Shown here one piece after another: positions 7,459-15,557 of a stretch of DNA of 36,175 nt (within the stretch, counting starts at the first letter, position 1; every line of letters begins with the position of its first letter). This stretch comes from Oscillospiraceae bacterium. Lineage in GTDB: Bacteria > Bacillota > Clostridia > Oscillospirales > SIG530. The notes below the pieces were generated by a model. The model saw only the letters and a list, made by a program, of their open reading frames with translations, was not told where the DNA came from and searched no databases. The stretch covers positions 1 to 36,175 of the forward strand of contig SVND01000026.1 of assembly GCA_015067075.1 (NCBI GenBank), given 5' to 3'. Both the position numbers and the translations under genes were made by a program.

Positions 7459-8127
7459 TTATACGATTTGCTTTGCGTAGATGGAAACGGGATAAAGCCC
7501 GTCTACCTTCTTTGCAAGCTCCTTGCATAAGGGCTCATAAACAGCCGTCATCAAAACGGGCTTACCTGAAAGCTCCGAGACCTTTTGGGCGTATTCCACG
7601 GACTCAAGCACAGTTTCCGCATCCGTTTCAAGCTGTAAATGTGTGTTGTTGATAAGTCCCGTAACGCAAAGCCGTGAGGCAAGCTCAATATTGCGCACCA
7701 TCTCCGCCGCATATTTCGGCTCGGAAATAAGCGGTCTGCGTCCGTTTATAACGCAAAGCATAGTTATGGGGACGTTTTTGAAAAAGCGATAAAGCGTACC
7801 GAGAGCGACAGCTCCGTCGTCATCACCGCCAACGTCAAAAATAACATTGTCATAATCAAGGGCAAAAACGCTGTTTATCTCCGCAGGAATTGCGGGAATG
7901 TCAACGTTCGTGTTCGCATAGGGCGAAACGATAACGTCTATCCCCTGCTCCATCAGCATTTCCTTGTTGTCAGATGTTCGGAAATAAGGATTGACCGTAT
8001 CAAAATCGACGATAGCCACCTTGCGAGAAAGCTTTTTAAGATCCATTGCGATATTCAATGCAAGATTAGTCTTACCTGTGCCGAAATGACCTGTGACTAT
8101 GATAAATTTTTCAAAATTTCCGACCAT
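7459..8127 (-). CDS. P-loop ATPase encoded upstream of the 2-oxoacid oxidoreductase
   Basis: A 222-residue ATP/GTP-binding protein. It has a Walker A motif GHFGTGKTN at residues 13-21, followed by VAIVDFDTVNPYFRTSD and a DVGGDDDGA stretch in the Walker B region. The fold looks like a SIMIBI/MinD-type P-loop protein with no membrane segment. The biochemical role is unknown. Its position as first gene of the operon suggests a function tied to assembly or regulation of the oxidoreductase, for example cofactor or cluster delivery, but this rests on neighbourhood only. Start ATG at 8127 follows GAGGAGA. Confidence 0.75.
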   Translation of the reverse strand: MVGNFEKFIIVTGHFGTGKTNLALNIAMDLKKLSRKVAIVDFDTVNPYFRTSDNKEMLMEQGIDVIVSPYANTNVDIPAIPAEINSVFALDYDNVIFDVGGDDDGAVALGTLYRFFKNVPITMLCVINGRRPLISEPKYAAEMVRNIELASRLCVTGLINNTHLQLETDAETVLESVEYAQKVSELSGKPVLMTAVYEPLCKELAKKVDGLYPVSIYAKQIV

Positions 8128-8171
8128 GCTTATCTCCTCAACCTCGGACAGTGATACTTTTGATAAAGAAT

Positions 8172-8200
8172 ATTATACACCTTTTAACGAATAATTGCAA
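8172..8200 (-). promoter_or_regulatory. Promoter of the P-loop ATPase/2-oxoacid oxidoreductase operon
   Basis: On the minus strand TTGCAA (8195-8200), a 17-base spacer and TATAAT (8172-8177) lie 45 bases upstream of the first gene. Confidence 0.75.
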
Positions 8201-8250
8201 TAGTATTTTTTAACTTTTTATTGTAAAAATATTGACTCGGCTGACACGAT

Positions 8251-8282
8251 AAAAACGCCCTGCATCAGAGGATACAGGGCGT
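8251..8282 (-). terminator. Terminator of the DeoR/PDH operon
   Basis: An 8-bp GC-rich stem (8255-8262 with 8275-8282) with a 12-base loop is followed on the minus strand by a T run (8255-8251). It lies 20 bases after the fused E1 gene. Confidence 0.8.
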
Positions 8283-8301
8283 AATCTTATAGCTTTACCG
8301 A

Positions 8302-10773
8302 TTATACACCGAACTTAGCCTTGCGCATCTGTTCAACAGGTGTGTAGTTCTTCTGAGCTACATAGCCTGCGATGGGCATGATCTTCTCATGGATAGCGTC
8401 AATGATCCAAGAGGGCTGCGGGAAGAATTCCTTCTCATATTCATGAGCAGGAGTGATCCAGTTTTCGCTGCCGACAACAACCGGAGGTGCATCGAGGTAA
8501 TCGAATGCAAGCTCTGTGATGTTGCGTGCAAACTCGTTGAGGATGCTTCCGCGTGCGCAAGCATCGCTGGCAAGAAGGATCTTACCTGTCTTCTTTACAG
8601 ACTCAACGACCTTTTCATAATTGAAGGGAACGATGGAGCGTGCGTCGATGATCTCAGCAGAAATACCGTACTTTTCTTCAAGCTCCTTAGCTGCCTTAAG
8701 AGCAACGTAAAGAGTTGCGCCGACTGTAAGGATAGTGATGTCCTTACCTTCCTTCTTAACATCGGGCTCGCCAAGAGCGATTTCATAGCTTTCTGTGGGT
8801 ACGCCGCCCTGATGGAACTGTTCACCTGTGTCGTATACTCTCTGGCTTTCAAAGAATACAACGGGATCTGTTCCGTTGAGAACGGATGTCATAAGACCCT
8901 TAGCGTCGTAAGGAGTTACGGGGAATACGCACTTAAGTCCGGGAATATGAGAGATAAGAGCTGTCCAGTCCTGAGAGTGCTGAGCACCGTACTTGGAGCC
9001 AACGGAAACACGGACGACAACAGGCATCTTAAGAAGGCCTGCGCTCATTGCCTGCCACTTGGAGAGCTGGTTGAAGATTTCGTCGCCTGCACGGCCGATG
9101 AAGTCAGCGTACATAAGCTCAACGATGATTCTACCGCCTGCCATTGCGTAACCAACAGCGGAGCCAACGATAGCGGCTTCGGAAATGGGAGAGTTGAAAA
9201 GTCTGTTGTAAGGAAGAGTTTCTGTAAGACCACGGTATACAGCGTATGCGCCGCCCCAGTCACGAACGTCTTCACCGTAGCTGATGAGAGTCGGATCTTC
9301 GTAGTACTTGTCGTGGATAGCCTCAAACAAAGCGTCACGAACACCGAACATTCTTGTCTTCGGAACAGGCTTGCCTTCTGCATCGAATGCAAAACGAGCC
9401 TTATTTGCAAGCTGTATCTTTCTCGGGCATTCGCCGTAAGGAAGAAGTGTTTCAGCTTCGCGGTCGTCCATCTTAGCGATCTTCTGGTTGGAGAACATGA
9501 GCTTTTCGATGGAGTCGGGATTTGCAACGTAATCTGTGAAGGGAGATACCTTTTCGTCGATAGCAAGAGCAAACATCTTGTGGTTGCGTTCTCTTACTTC
9601 GTTCCAGATCTCGTCAAACTTCTCGTCGGAAGCAACGCCTGCTTCAACAAGATCACGACGGAAGCATACGATCGGATCCTGTTCTTCCCAAGCTGCCATT
9701 TCTTCCTTCGTTCTGTATGTGGAAGCGTCGGAAGTGGAGTGACCGGAGAAACGGTATGTGACAAGGTCGAGAAGGCAGGGACCCTGACCTTCTGTAAGAA
9801 GCTTCTTAACGCGCTTCATAGCGTCGATAACTGCAAGAGGATTCCAGCCGTCTACGCGCTCTGCATGCATCTGCTCGGGGTTGATACCTGCACCGATTCG
9901 TGCAAGCTGTTCGTAACCCATCGTTTCGCCGCATGTCTGACCGCCCATGGCGTAGCTGTTGTTGTTGAAGTTGAAGAGGATCGGGAGACCGCCCTTATAG
10001 TCGCCTTCCCAAAGCTTCTTCATCTGATCCATTGCTGCAAAGTTCATGGATTCATAAACGGGACCGCAAGCAAGAGAACCGTCACCGATGTTAGCAACAA
10101 CGATACCCTTCTTCTTGTTGCACTTCTTGTAAAGAGCAACACCTGTAGCAACAGGAGCAGAGCCGCCAACGATAGCGTTGTTCGGATAGATACCGAAGGG
10201 AAGGAAGAAAGCGTGCATAGAGCCGCCGAAGCCCTTGTTGAAGCCTGTATCGCGGGCAAAGATTTCAGCCATAGCGCCGTAGATAAGGAATTCACGGGCA
10301 AGCTCCTTAACGGAAGCAGCCTGAGTATGCTCTTTTACGATATTGTAGATCTTACCGCCGAGGAATTCGGACATGATCTTTGTAAGCTCTTCATCGGAAA
10401 GCTTTTCGATTGCAGAAAGGCCCTTAGCGAGGATTTCGCCGTGGCTTCTGTGAGAACCGAGAACAAAGTCGTCTGTGTCAAGGATATAAGCCTGACCTAC
10501 AGCTGTAGCTTCCTGACCTGCAGAAAGGTGAGCAGGACCTGCATACATGAATTCTGTATCATTGTAGCGGCCTTCCTTCTTGATGCTGTTGAGCATAGTC
10601 TCGAATTCACGGATAACAGCCATATCGTGATACATTCTGAGAAGCTGTTCATCAGTAAAGTTCTTACGCTCTTCCTTGATGGACTTCTTATACTGGTTTA
10701 CGGGAATGTCCTTAAATTTGATCTTGCCCGCCGCGCGAAGCTTATTCGGGTCTGTATATTGTGACTTAGGCAT
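8302..10773 (-). CDS. Fused E1 alpha-beta subunit of a pyruvate dehydrogenase-type complex
   Basis: An 823-residue protein joining both E1 chains of a thiamine-dependent 2-oxoacid dehydrogenase. The alpha part (about 1-455) has GSHRSHGE, KGFGGSMHAF and the thiamine motif starting IGDGSLACGPVYESMNF and ending FNFNNNSYAMGG. The beta part (about 470-800) has SYGEDVRDWGG, FNSPISEAAIVGSAVGYAMAG, MYADFIGRAGDEIFNQ and a transketolase C-domain (ILTVGATLYVALKAA). Between HRSHGE and GGSMH there is extra helical sequence of roughly 30-40 residues compared with usual alpha chains. It should decarboxylate a 2-oxoacid and acylate the lipoyl group of E2. Pyruvate is the likeliest substrate; acetoin or a branched 2-oxoacid is possible. 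It is the last gene of the operon. The stretch 8389-10764 has no TTA, CTA or TCA codons. Confidence 0.92.
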   Translation of the reverse strand: MPKSQYTDPNKLRAAGKIKFKDIPVNQYKKSIKEERKNFTDEQLLRMYHDMAVIREFETMLNSIKKEGRYNDTEFMYAGPAHLSAGQEATAVGQAYILDTDDFVLGSHRSHGEILAKGLSAIEKLSDEELTKIMSEFLGGKIYNIVKEHTQAASVKELAREFLIYGAMAEIFARDTGFNKGFGGSMHAFFLPFGIYPNNAIVGGSAPVATGVALYKKCNKKKGIVVANIGDGSLACGPVYESMNFAAMDQMKKLWEGDYKGGLPILFNFNNNSYAMGGQTCGETMGYEQLARIGAGINPEQMHAERVDGWNPLAVIDAMKRVKKLLTEGQGPCLLDLVTYRFSGHSTSDASTYRTKEEMAAWEEQDPIVCFRRDLVEAGVASDEKFDEIWNEVRERNHKMFALAIDEKVSPFTDYVANPDSIEKLMFSNQKIAKMDDREAETLLPYGECPRKIQLANKARFAFDAEGKPVPKTRMFGVRDALFEAIHDKYYEDPTLISYGEDVRDWGGAYAVYRGLTETLPYNRLFNSPISEAAIVGSAVGYAMAGGRIIVELMYADFIGRAGDEIFNQLSKWQAMSAGLLKMPVVVRVSVGSKYGAQHSQDWTALISHIPGLKCVFPVTPYDAKGLMTSVLNGTDPVVFFESQRVYDTGEQFHQGGVPTESYEIALGEPDVKKEGKDITILTVGATLYVALKAAKELEEKYGISAEIIDARSIVPFNYEKVVESVKKTGKILLASDACARGSILNEFARNITELAFDYLDAPPVVVGSENWITPAHEYEKEFFPQPSWIIDAIHEKIMPIAGYVAQKNYTPVEQMRKAKFGV

Positions 10774-10798
10774 AGTTTTCTATCTCCTTATTCAAAAT

Positions 10799-12163
10799 TT
10801 ATTTAAACATAAAAAGTGCTTCACGGATAATTTCGGAAACGGAGGGATGGGGGAATACGATTTCCTTAAGGTCTTCTATGGTCATTTCCGTTTCGATCAT
10901 CATAGCCGCGCCGTAAATAATTTCGGATGCATATCCGCCGATAAGATGTGCGCCGACAATTGTTCTGTACTTTTTGTCCATAAGTATCTTGCAGATACCG
11001 TCGCCACCCTCATTTTCAGCAACGTAGCGTCCGCTGTACTTCATTGTAATGTTGACGATCTCAACGTCAAGTCCCTTAGCCTTTGCAGTTTCTTCCGTTT
11101 CGCCAACGCCTGCAACCTCGGGGTTTGTATAGATAACGGACGGGATAGCGTTGTAGCGCATTCTATCCTTTTTGCCGATAATGTTGTTAATTGCAACCTC
11201 AGCTTCACGGTAAGCTGTGTGTGCAAGCATGGACTTGCCGTTTACGTCGCCTGCCGCCCAAACGCCTGCGATATTTGTACGTCCGAATTCGTCCGTAATG
11301 ATAGCGCCGCGCTCTGTGTATACGTTGAGGTTTTCAAGACCGAAGCCCTGAGTTACGGCACGTCTGCCGATGGAAAGAAGAACCTTGTCAGCAGCTACTG
11401 TGCAAGCCTGACCGTTTTCTTCGAAGGAAACGCTGTCTGTGCCGATACCTGTGACCTTGCAGCCGAGCTTGAATGTAACGCCCTTCTTCTCATAATTCTT
11501 TTGAAGAATGGAGGAGATCTGACGGTCTGTGGGACCTGCAATATGGTCAAGCATTTCAATAACCGTTACCTTAGAGCCAACGGAGTTGTAGTAAGATGCC
11601 ATTTCAAGACCGATTACGCCGCCGCCGACGATAACGAGCTGAGCGGGGATCTCCTGAAGGTCAAGCACTTCACGGTTTGTCATAACAAATCCGTTTGCAA
11701 GTCCTTCCTTTGCACCCGGAATGGGAGGTACAACGGGAGAAGATCCTGTGGCGATAAGAAGCTGCTTTGCAGTGTAGACCTCTCCGCCTGCTTTAACGGA
11801 GAAGCCTTCAGCTGTTTTGCCTTCGATGTAAGCCTCTTCCTTAACAACCTTAACCTTATTTGCCTTCATAGCGGCTTCAACACCGCCGACAAGTGTTGCA
11901 ACGACCTTGTTTTTGCGTGCAACTACCTGCTTTTGATCAATTGTAACGCCTTCAACGTGAACGCCGTATACATCGCTGTGCTTTGCATGGTCGTACATTT
12001 TAGCGGAATTAAGAAGAGCCTTTGAGGGAATGCAGCCTTCGTTAAGGCAAACACCGCCCATTGCACGCTTTTCAATTACTAATGTGTTAAGTCCTGCATG
12101 GCCTGCGCGCTCTGCAGCAAGATAACCTGCAGGGCCGCCGCCGATAACTATTAAATCGTACAT
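10799..12163 (-). CDS. lpdA: Dihydrolipoyl dehydrogenase (E3)
   Basis: A 454-residue FAD flavoprotein that reoxidises the lipoyl groups of E2 with NAD. It has the FAD-binding GGGPAG (residues 8-13), the redox disulfide Cys39/Cys44 in GGVCLNEGCIPSKALL, an NAD-binding GGGVIGLEMA, the second FAD motif VWAAGDVNG, and the catalytic pair His439/Glu444 in HPSVSE at the dimer interface. Length is normal for the family. No N-terminal lipoyl domain is fused. It lies between E2 (14 bases upstream) and the fused E1 (25 bases downstream), with GGGAGG before the ATG. Confidence 0.96.
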   Translation of the reverse strand: MYDLIVIGGGPAGYLAAERAGHAGLNTLVIEKRAMGGVCLNEGCIPSKALLNSAKMYDHAKHSDVYGVHVEGVTIDQKQVVARKNKVVATLVGGVEAAMKANKVKVVKEEAYIEGKTAEGFSVKAGGEVYTAKQLLIATGSSPVVPPIPGAKEGLANGFVMTNREVLDLQEIPAQLVIVGGGVIGLEMASYYNSVGSKVTVIEMLDHIAGPTDRQISSILQKNYEKKGVTFKLGCKVTGIGTDSVSFEENGQACTVAADKVLLSIGRRAVTQGFGLENLNVYTERGAIITDEFGRTNIAGVWAAGDVNGKSMLAHTAYREAEVAINNIIGKKDRMRYNAIPSVIYTNPEVAGVGETEETAKAKGLDVEIVNITMKYSGRYVAENEGGDGICKILMDKKYRTIVGAHLIGGYASEIIYGAAMMIETEMTIEDLKEIVFPHPSVSEIIREALFMFK

Positions 12164-12177
12164 TGTTTTCCTCCCGA

Positions 12178-13518
12178 TTATTTAGCCATAAGAAGGCTGA
12201 AGCTTTCAAGGTTTGCGCTGAGAGCCTTAAGGAATCTTGCTGCATCTGCACCGTCAAGGGCACGGTGGTCAAATGTAAGAGAAAGGCCCATAGCAGGATA
12301 AAGCTTGATCTCGCCGTTTACTTCCTTAGGACGCTTTACGATAGTTGTAACGCCAAGGATAGCTGTCTGAGGCGGATTGATAACAGGTGTAAATACTTCT
12401 ACGCCGAAAGCACCGACGTTGGAAACGGTGAAGGAAGCACCCTTGAGCTTGTCGGGGCTGATAGCACCCTTCTTGCAGTCGTTTGCCAAAGCCTTGGACT
12501 GAACGGCGATATCGTTAAGAGTGAGCTTGTTTGCGTTGAAGATAGTGGGAACCATAAGTCCGCGCTCTGTATCAACAGCAACACCCATGTGTACGTTCTT
12601 GAAATAGTGCATTTCGTCGCCTATAAGGTGAGCGTTAAGAGACTTGAACTGAGGATCTGCCAACGTCTTTGCCGCGGCATAAAGGATAATATCGTTGAGT
12701 GTGATATTTGCAAGACCCATGGGCTCTGCCTTCTCCTTGAGCTTTGCACGGAAAGCCATGATCTCCGTTGCATCGAACGTGGAGGACTGAGTAAGCTGAG
12801 CCATTGTGGAAAGGCTTTCTACCATCTGCTTTGCAATAACCTTACGGATATTTGTAAGACGTGCAACCGTAACCTCTTCCTCTGCCGCTGCGGGAGCTGC
12901 TGCAGGTGCAGATACTGCTGCGGGTGCTGCTGTATCGCCTGTTGTGACTCTGCCGCCGATGCCTGTTCCGACTGCATCCTTGTCTGTTACGCCTGCTGCA
13001 GCGCTTGTTGTAAGCACGCCGTCAGCGATGAGCTTGCGAACGTCTCTTTCAATGATTCTGCCTTCAGGACCTGTGGGCGCTGCAAAGCGAAGGTCGGCGT
13101 TGGACTTTTCTGCAAGACCCTTTGCTCTGGGAGATATTTTCATCATATCGCCCTGTGCCGCTGTAACAACGGGAGCTGCTACGGGGGCTGCTACTGCTGC
13201 AGGAGCTTCAGCAGGTGCTGCTTCAGCTACGGGAGCCGGATCTGCTGCGCCTGCAGGAGCAAATTCCGCTGTGGATTCGCCTGCATTACCGATAACGCAA
13301 ACATTGTTAAGGCACGGTACGTCGTCGTCCTCATTATAGAAAACGTCGAGGAGTATACCGTCAACCGTGGATTCTTCATCTGCTGCAGACTTGTCTGTTT
13401 CATAGCTGAAAAGAATGTCGCCTTTTTTAACCTCGTCGCCTTTTTTCTTGTGCCACTTGGTAAGGATGCAGCTTTCAACCGATATGCCGAGCTTCGGCAT
13501 TATAATTGCTGTTGCCAT
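12178..13518 (-). CDS. pdhC: Dihydrolipoamide acyltransferase (E2)
   Basis: A 446-residue E2 with one lipoyl domain (about 1-78; lipoyl-lysine Lys43 in YETDKSA), an Ala/Pro-rich flexible linker, a peripheral subunit-binding domain (ISPRAKGLAEKSNADLRF to GRIIERDVRKLI), a second Ala/Pro linker, and the catalytic acyltransferase domain ending in HRALDG (His418, Asp422). It carries the acyl group from E1 to CoA. The lysine must be lipoylated by an enzyme not in this window. It is preceded by AGAGGA and lies 37 bases after the aldolase/dehydrogenase fusion. The gene has no TTA, CTA or TCA codons, consistent with strong expression. Confidence 0.95.
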   Translation of the reverse strand: MATAIIMPKLGISVESCILTKWHKKKGDEVKKGDILFSYETDKSAADEESTVDGILLDVFYNEDDDVPCLNNVCVIGNAGESTAEFAPAGAADPAPVAEAAPAEAPAAVAAPVAAPVVTAAQGDMMKISPRAKGLAEKSNADLRFAAPTGPEGRIIERDVRKLIADGVLTTSAAAGVTDKDAVGTGIGGRVTTGDTAAPAAVSAPAAAPAAAEEEVTVARLTNIRKVIAKQMVESLSTMAQLTQSSTFDATEIMAFRAKLKEKAEPMGLANITLNDIILYAAAKTLADPQFKSLNAHLIGDEMHYFKNVHMGVAVDTERGLMVPTIFNANKLTLNDIAVQSKALANDCKKGAISPDKLKGASFTVSNVGAFGVEVFTPVINPPQTAILGVTTIVKRPKEVNGEIKLYPAMGLSLTFDHRALDGADAARFLKALSANLESFSLLMAK

Positions 13519-13555
13519 AATGATCTATCCTCTCTTAAATAGTTTTTTATCAATC

Positions 13556-15535
13556 TTATTTGAGCATTTCCTGTCCGCCTGTTACGGGGATAGCTTGACC
13601 TGTTTCGTACTTTTGCTCTACAATATAGAACAGAGCTCGAGCAACGTCGATAGGCAAGCAACCACGATTGAGGGGTACTTTTGCTTCATAGAAACGCTTT
13701 ACGTCTTCAACAGTCTTTGCGCCGGGAACCTTGCCTGCGTTAAGATACTGTACAAACAAGCCCTTTACGGGATCCATCCAAAGCGGTCCTTCAAGGTAAT
13801 TACCGGGGCAAATGGAGTTTACCTTGATGTTGTATTCAGCAAGCTCAAGAGCAAAGCTCTGTGTAAGACCGATGCCGCCGAATTTGCTTCCTGCGTAAGC
13901 AAAGTTCTTGTTGCTTCCCGTAAGACCTGACTTGGAGTTTATTTGGATGATATCGCTGTAGTAATTGTTCTTTATCTTGTGCTGTATCTTCATTATCTTG
14001 GAAGAATACTTTGCACCGAAGAAATACGCCGTATAATTTATCTTTGTTACAAGGTCAAACGCCTGAGCAGTCATCTCATCGAGTGTGCCTGCTTTAACGA
14101 TACCTGCATTGTTTACGAAAATATCAAGACCGCCGTAAAGGAGAACTGTCTTTGCAACCATAGCGCAAACAGATTCTTCGTTACCTGCGTCAACCTTGAC
14201 AGCCGCCGCACGGCCGACAGTGTTAGCCTGTTCGATCTCCTTTGCAGTTGTCTTAGCGCCGTCTTCGTTAAGGTCAGCGATAACTACGTTACAGCCCTGA
14301 GCTGCCATCTCCTCTGCGATACCGCGACCGAAGCCCTGAGCACCGCCCGTGATGATAGCGATCTTTTCGTTAAGACGCTTGGGAGCCGCACCGGAAAGAC
14401 TTACCTTCTGGCGATAGCTTTCAACCTCCCAATTGCGGATGAAATCGATATTTTCCTCAGCCATAAATCTGTGACCGCCGAAGCTTTCAGCATAAACGGA
14501 GATCTTTATCTCGTCCATGAATACGTCAGCCGCGATGTCAGCTTCCTTCTTCGTCTTGCCGCAAGCATAGAAGCCAAGACCTTCAACGAAGACTATCTTC
14601 GGAGCATGGCCGTTGCGAGCCATATACTCGTCAAGAGCCTTTGCAAGTGCTTCATACTGTGCTTCAATTTCATCGCAAGCTTCAACAAAGAGAGGCTCGT
14701 GCTTGCAGTAAACGATATGGTCGGGAGAATAAGTGGACATGACGGGTGCCATGGACTGCTTATCCTTGCAAAGGCCCATAACCTCTGCGTTAGTTCTGAA
14801 CGTGACGATGGACGTTGCGTTTTCGTCGTCAGCCATGAGCATCATACGAAGAGCAGGTGCAATGGCAACAGCCTTTTCCATATCAAATTCAACATCAGAG
14901 AAATCGGGAGTACGCTTTACGTTTGCGCGAAGCTTTGCGAAAACGTCAGCAACGATAGCGTCAAGCTCCTCCATCGTGTTTGCTGAGAAAAAGATACCGT
15001 GATTTTGGATGAATATTATCTGAGGATACTTTCCTGTCTTAGCCTTATGAGCTTCCATAACATTCTTCGTTTCAAGAGCGAGAATGTAGCCGGGCTTTGT
15101 TTCATTTATCCAAGCCGCATCGTTTCCGAAAATGCGGTTCATTTCAGCTTCGCCCTTCTGACCACAGGTAAGACCGTTTACCATAGGGGGATGAACGTGA
15201 AGCACGTATGTTTCAGCGAAAAGATCGTGGAGAAGAGTCTCAACGCTGGGGCGCTTGTTCATATCCTCGGGGAAGCGTGCCGCCATAAGGTCCGCCAAAA
15301 CTTCACTTTCGCGGACAGCTGTGTCTGCGGAATATTCCGTAGTCCAAAGCTTTGCAAGCTTTTCACGGTTCATCTTAACGAATCCTGCTTCTTTTATTGT
15401 GGCAAGAGTTGTGCCTGAGCCTTTAATGTAAAGCTCTTTATCTGTTTTATAGGACGTGTTACCGCCGCCTGCCAGAACAAATTCGGGATCGCTTCCGTAC
15501 TTGTTTGACATTTTTACAAGTTCTGCAACTGACAT
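13556..15535 (-). CDS. Class II aldolase / SrlD-like short-chain dehydrogenase fusion
   Basis: A 659-residue bifunctional protein. The N-terminal part (about 1-380) is a class II aldolase/adducin domain with GGGNTSYK (residues 23-30), the metal-binding His113 and His115 in LHVHPP, and QNHGIFF. The C-terminal part (from about 388) is a short-chain dehydrogenase with TGGAQGFGRG and the catalytic YxxxK (Tyr547, Lys551). Stretches such as IIQINSKSG, KFGGIGLTQS and the C-terminal TGQ.IPVTGGQ closely recall sorbitol-6-phosphate 2-dehydrogenase. The layout also resembles the rhamnulose-1-phosphate aldolase/lactaldehyde dehydrogenase fusion, but the SDR half looks more SrlD-like. It probably oxidises a polyol or sugar phosphate and cleaves a ketose phosphate. 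The exact substrate is unknown. Confidence 0.85.
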   Translation of the reverse strand: MSVAELVKMSNKYGSDPEFVLAGGGNTSYKTDKELYIKGSGTTLATIKEAGFVKMNREKLAKLWTTEYSADTAVRESEVLADLMAARFPEDMNKRPSVETLLHDLFAETYVLHVHPPMVNGLTCGQKGEAEMNRIFGNDAAWINETKPGYILALETKNVMEAHKAKTGKYPQIIFIQNHGIFFSANTMEELDAIVADVFAKLRANVKRTPDFSDVEFDMEKAVAIAPALRMMLMADDENATSIVTFRTNAEVMGLCKDKQSMAPVMSTYSPDHIVYCKHEPLFVEACDEIEAQYEALAKALDEYMARNGHAPKIVFVEGLGFYACGKTKKEADIAADVFMDEIKISVYAESFGGHRFMAEENIDFIRNWEVESYRQKVSLSGAAPKRLNEKIAIITGGAQGFGRGIAEEMAAQGCNVVIADLNEDGAKTTAKEIEQANTVGRAAAVKVDAGNEESVCAMVAKTVLLYGGLDIFVNNAGIVKAGTLDEMTAQAFDLVTKINYTAYFFGAKYSSKIMKIQHKIKNNYYSDIIQINSKSGLTGSNKNFAYAGSKFGGIGLTQSFALELAEYNIKVNSICPGNYLEGPLWMDPVKGLFVQYLNAGKVPGAKTVEDVKRFYEAKVPLNRGCLPIDVARALFYIVEQKYETGQAIPVTGGQEMLK

Positions 15536-15557
15536 GAGTGTGAACCTCCCGATTTAA

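Noticed and set aside
8389-10764. 791-codon open frame on the plus strand opposite the fused E1 gene
   Set aside because: It is the exact codon mirror of a gene with clear TPP-enzyme motifs, has no family resemblance and no ribosome binding site of its own. It arises from avoidance of TTA, CTA and TCA codons in the sense gene.
10676-13542. 449- and 459-codon plus-strand frames opposite E3 and E2
   Set aside because: Same codon-mirror effect. The translations are Cys/Ser-rich with no domain pattern, whereas the minus strand encodes textbook E3 and E2.
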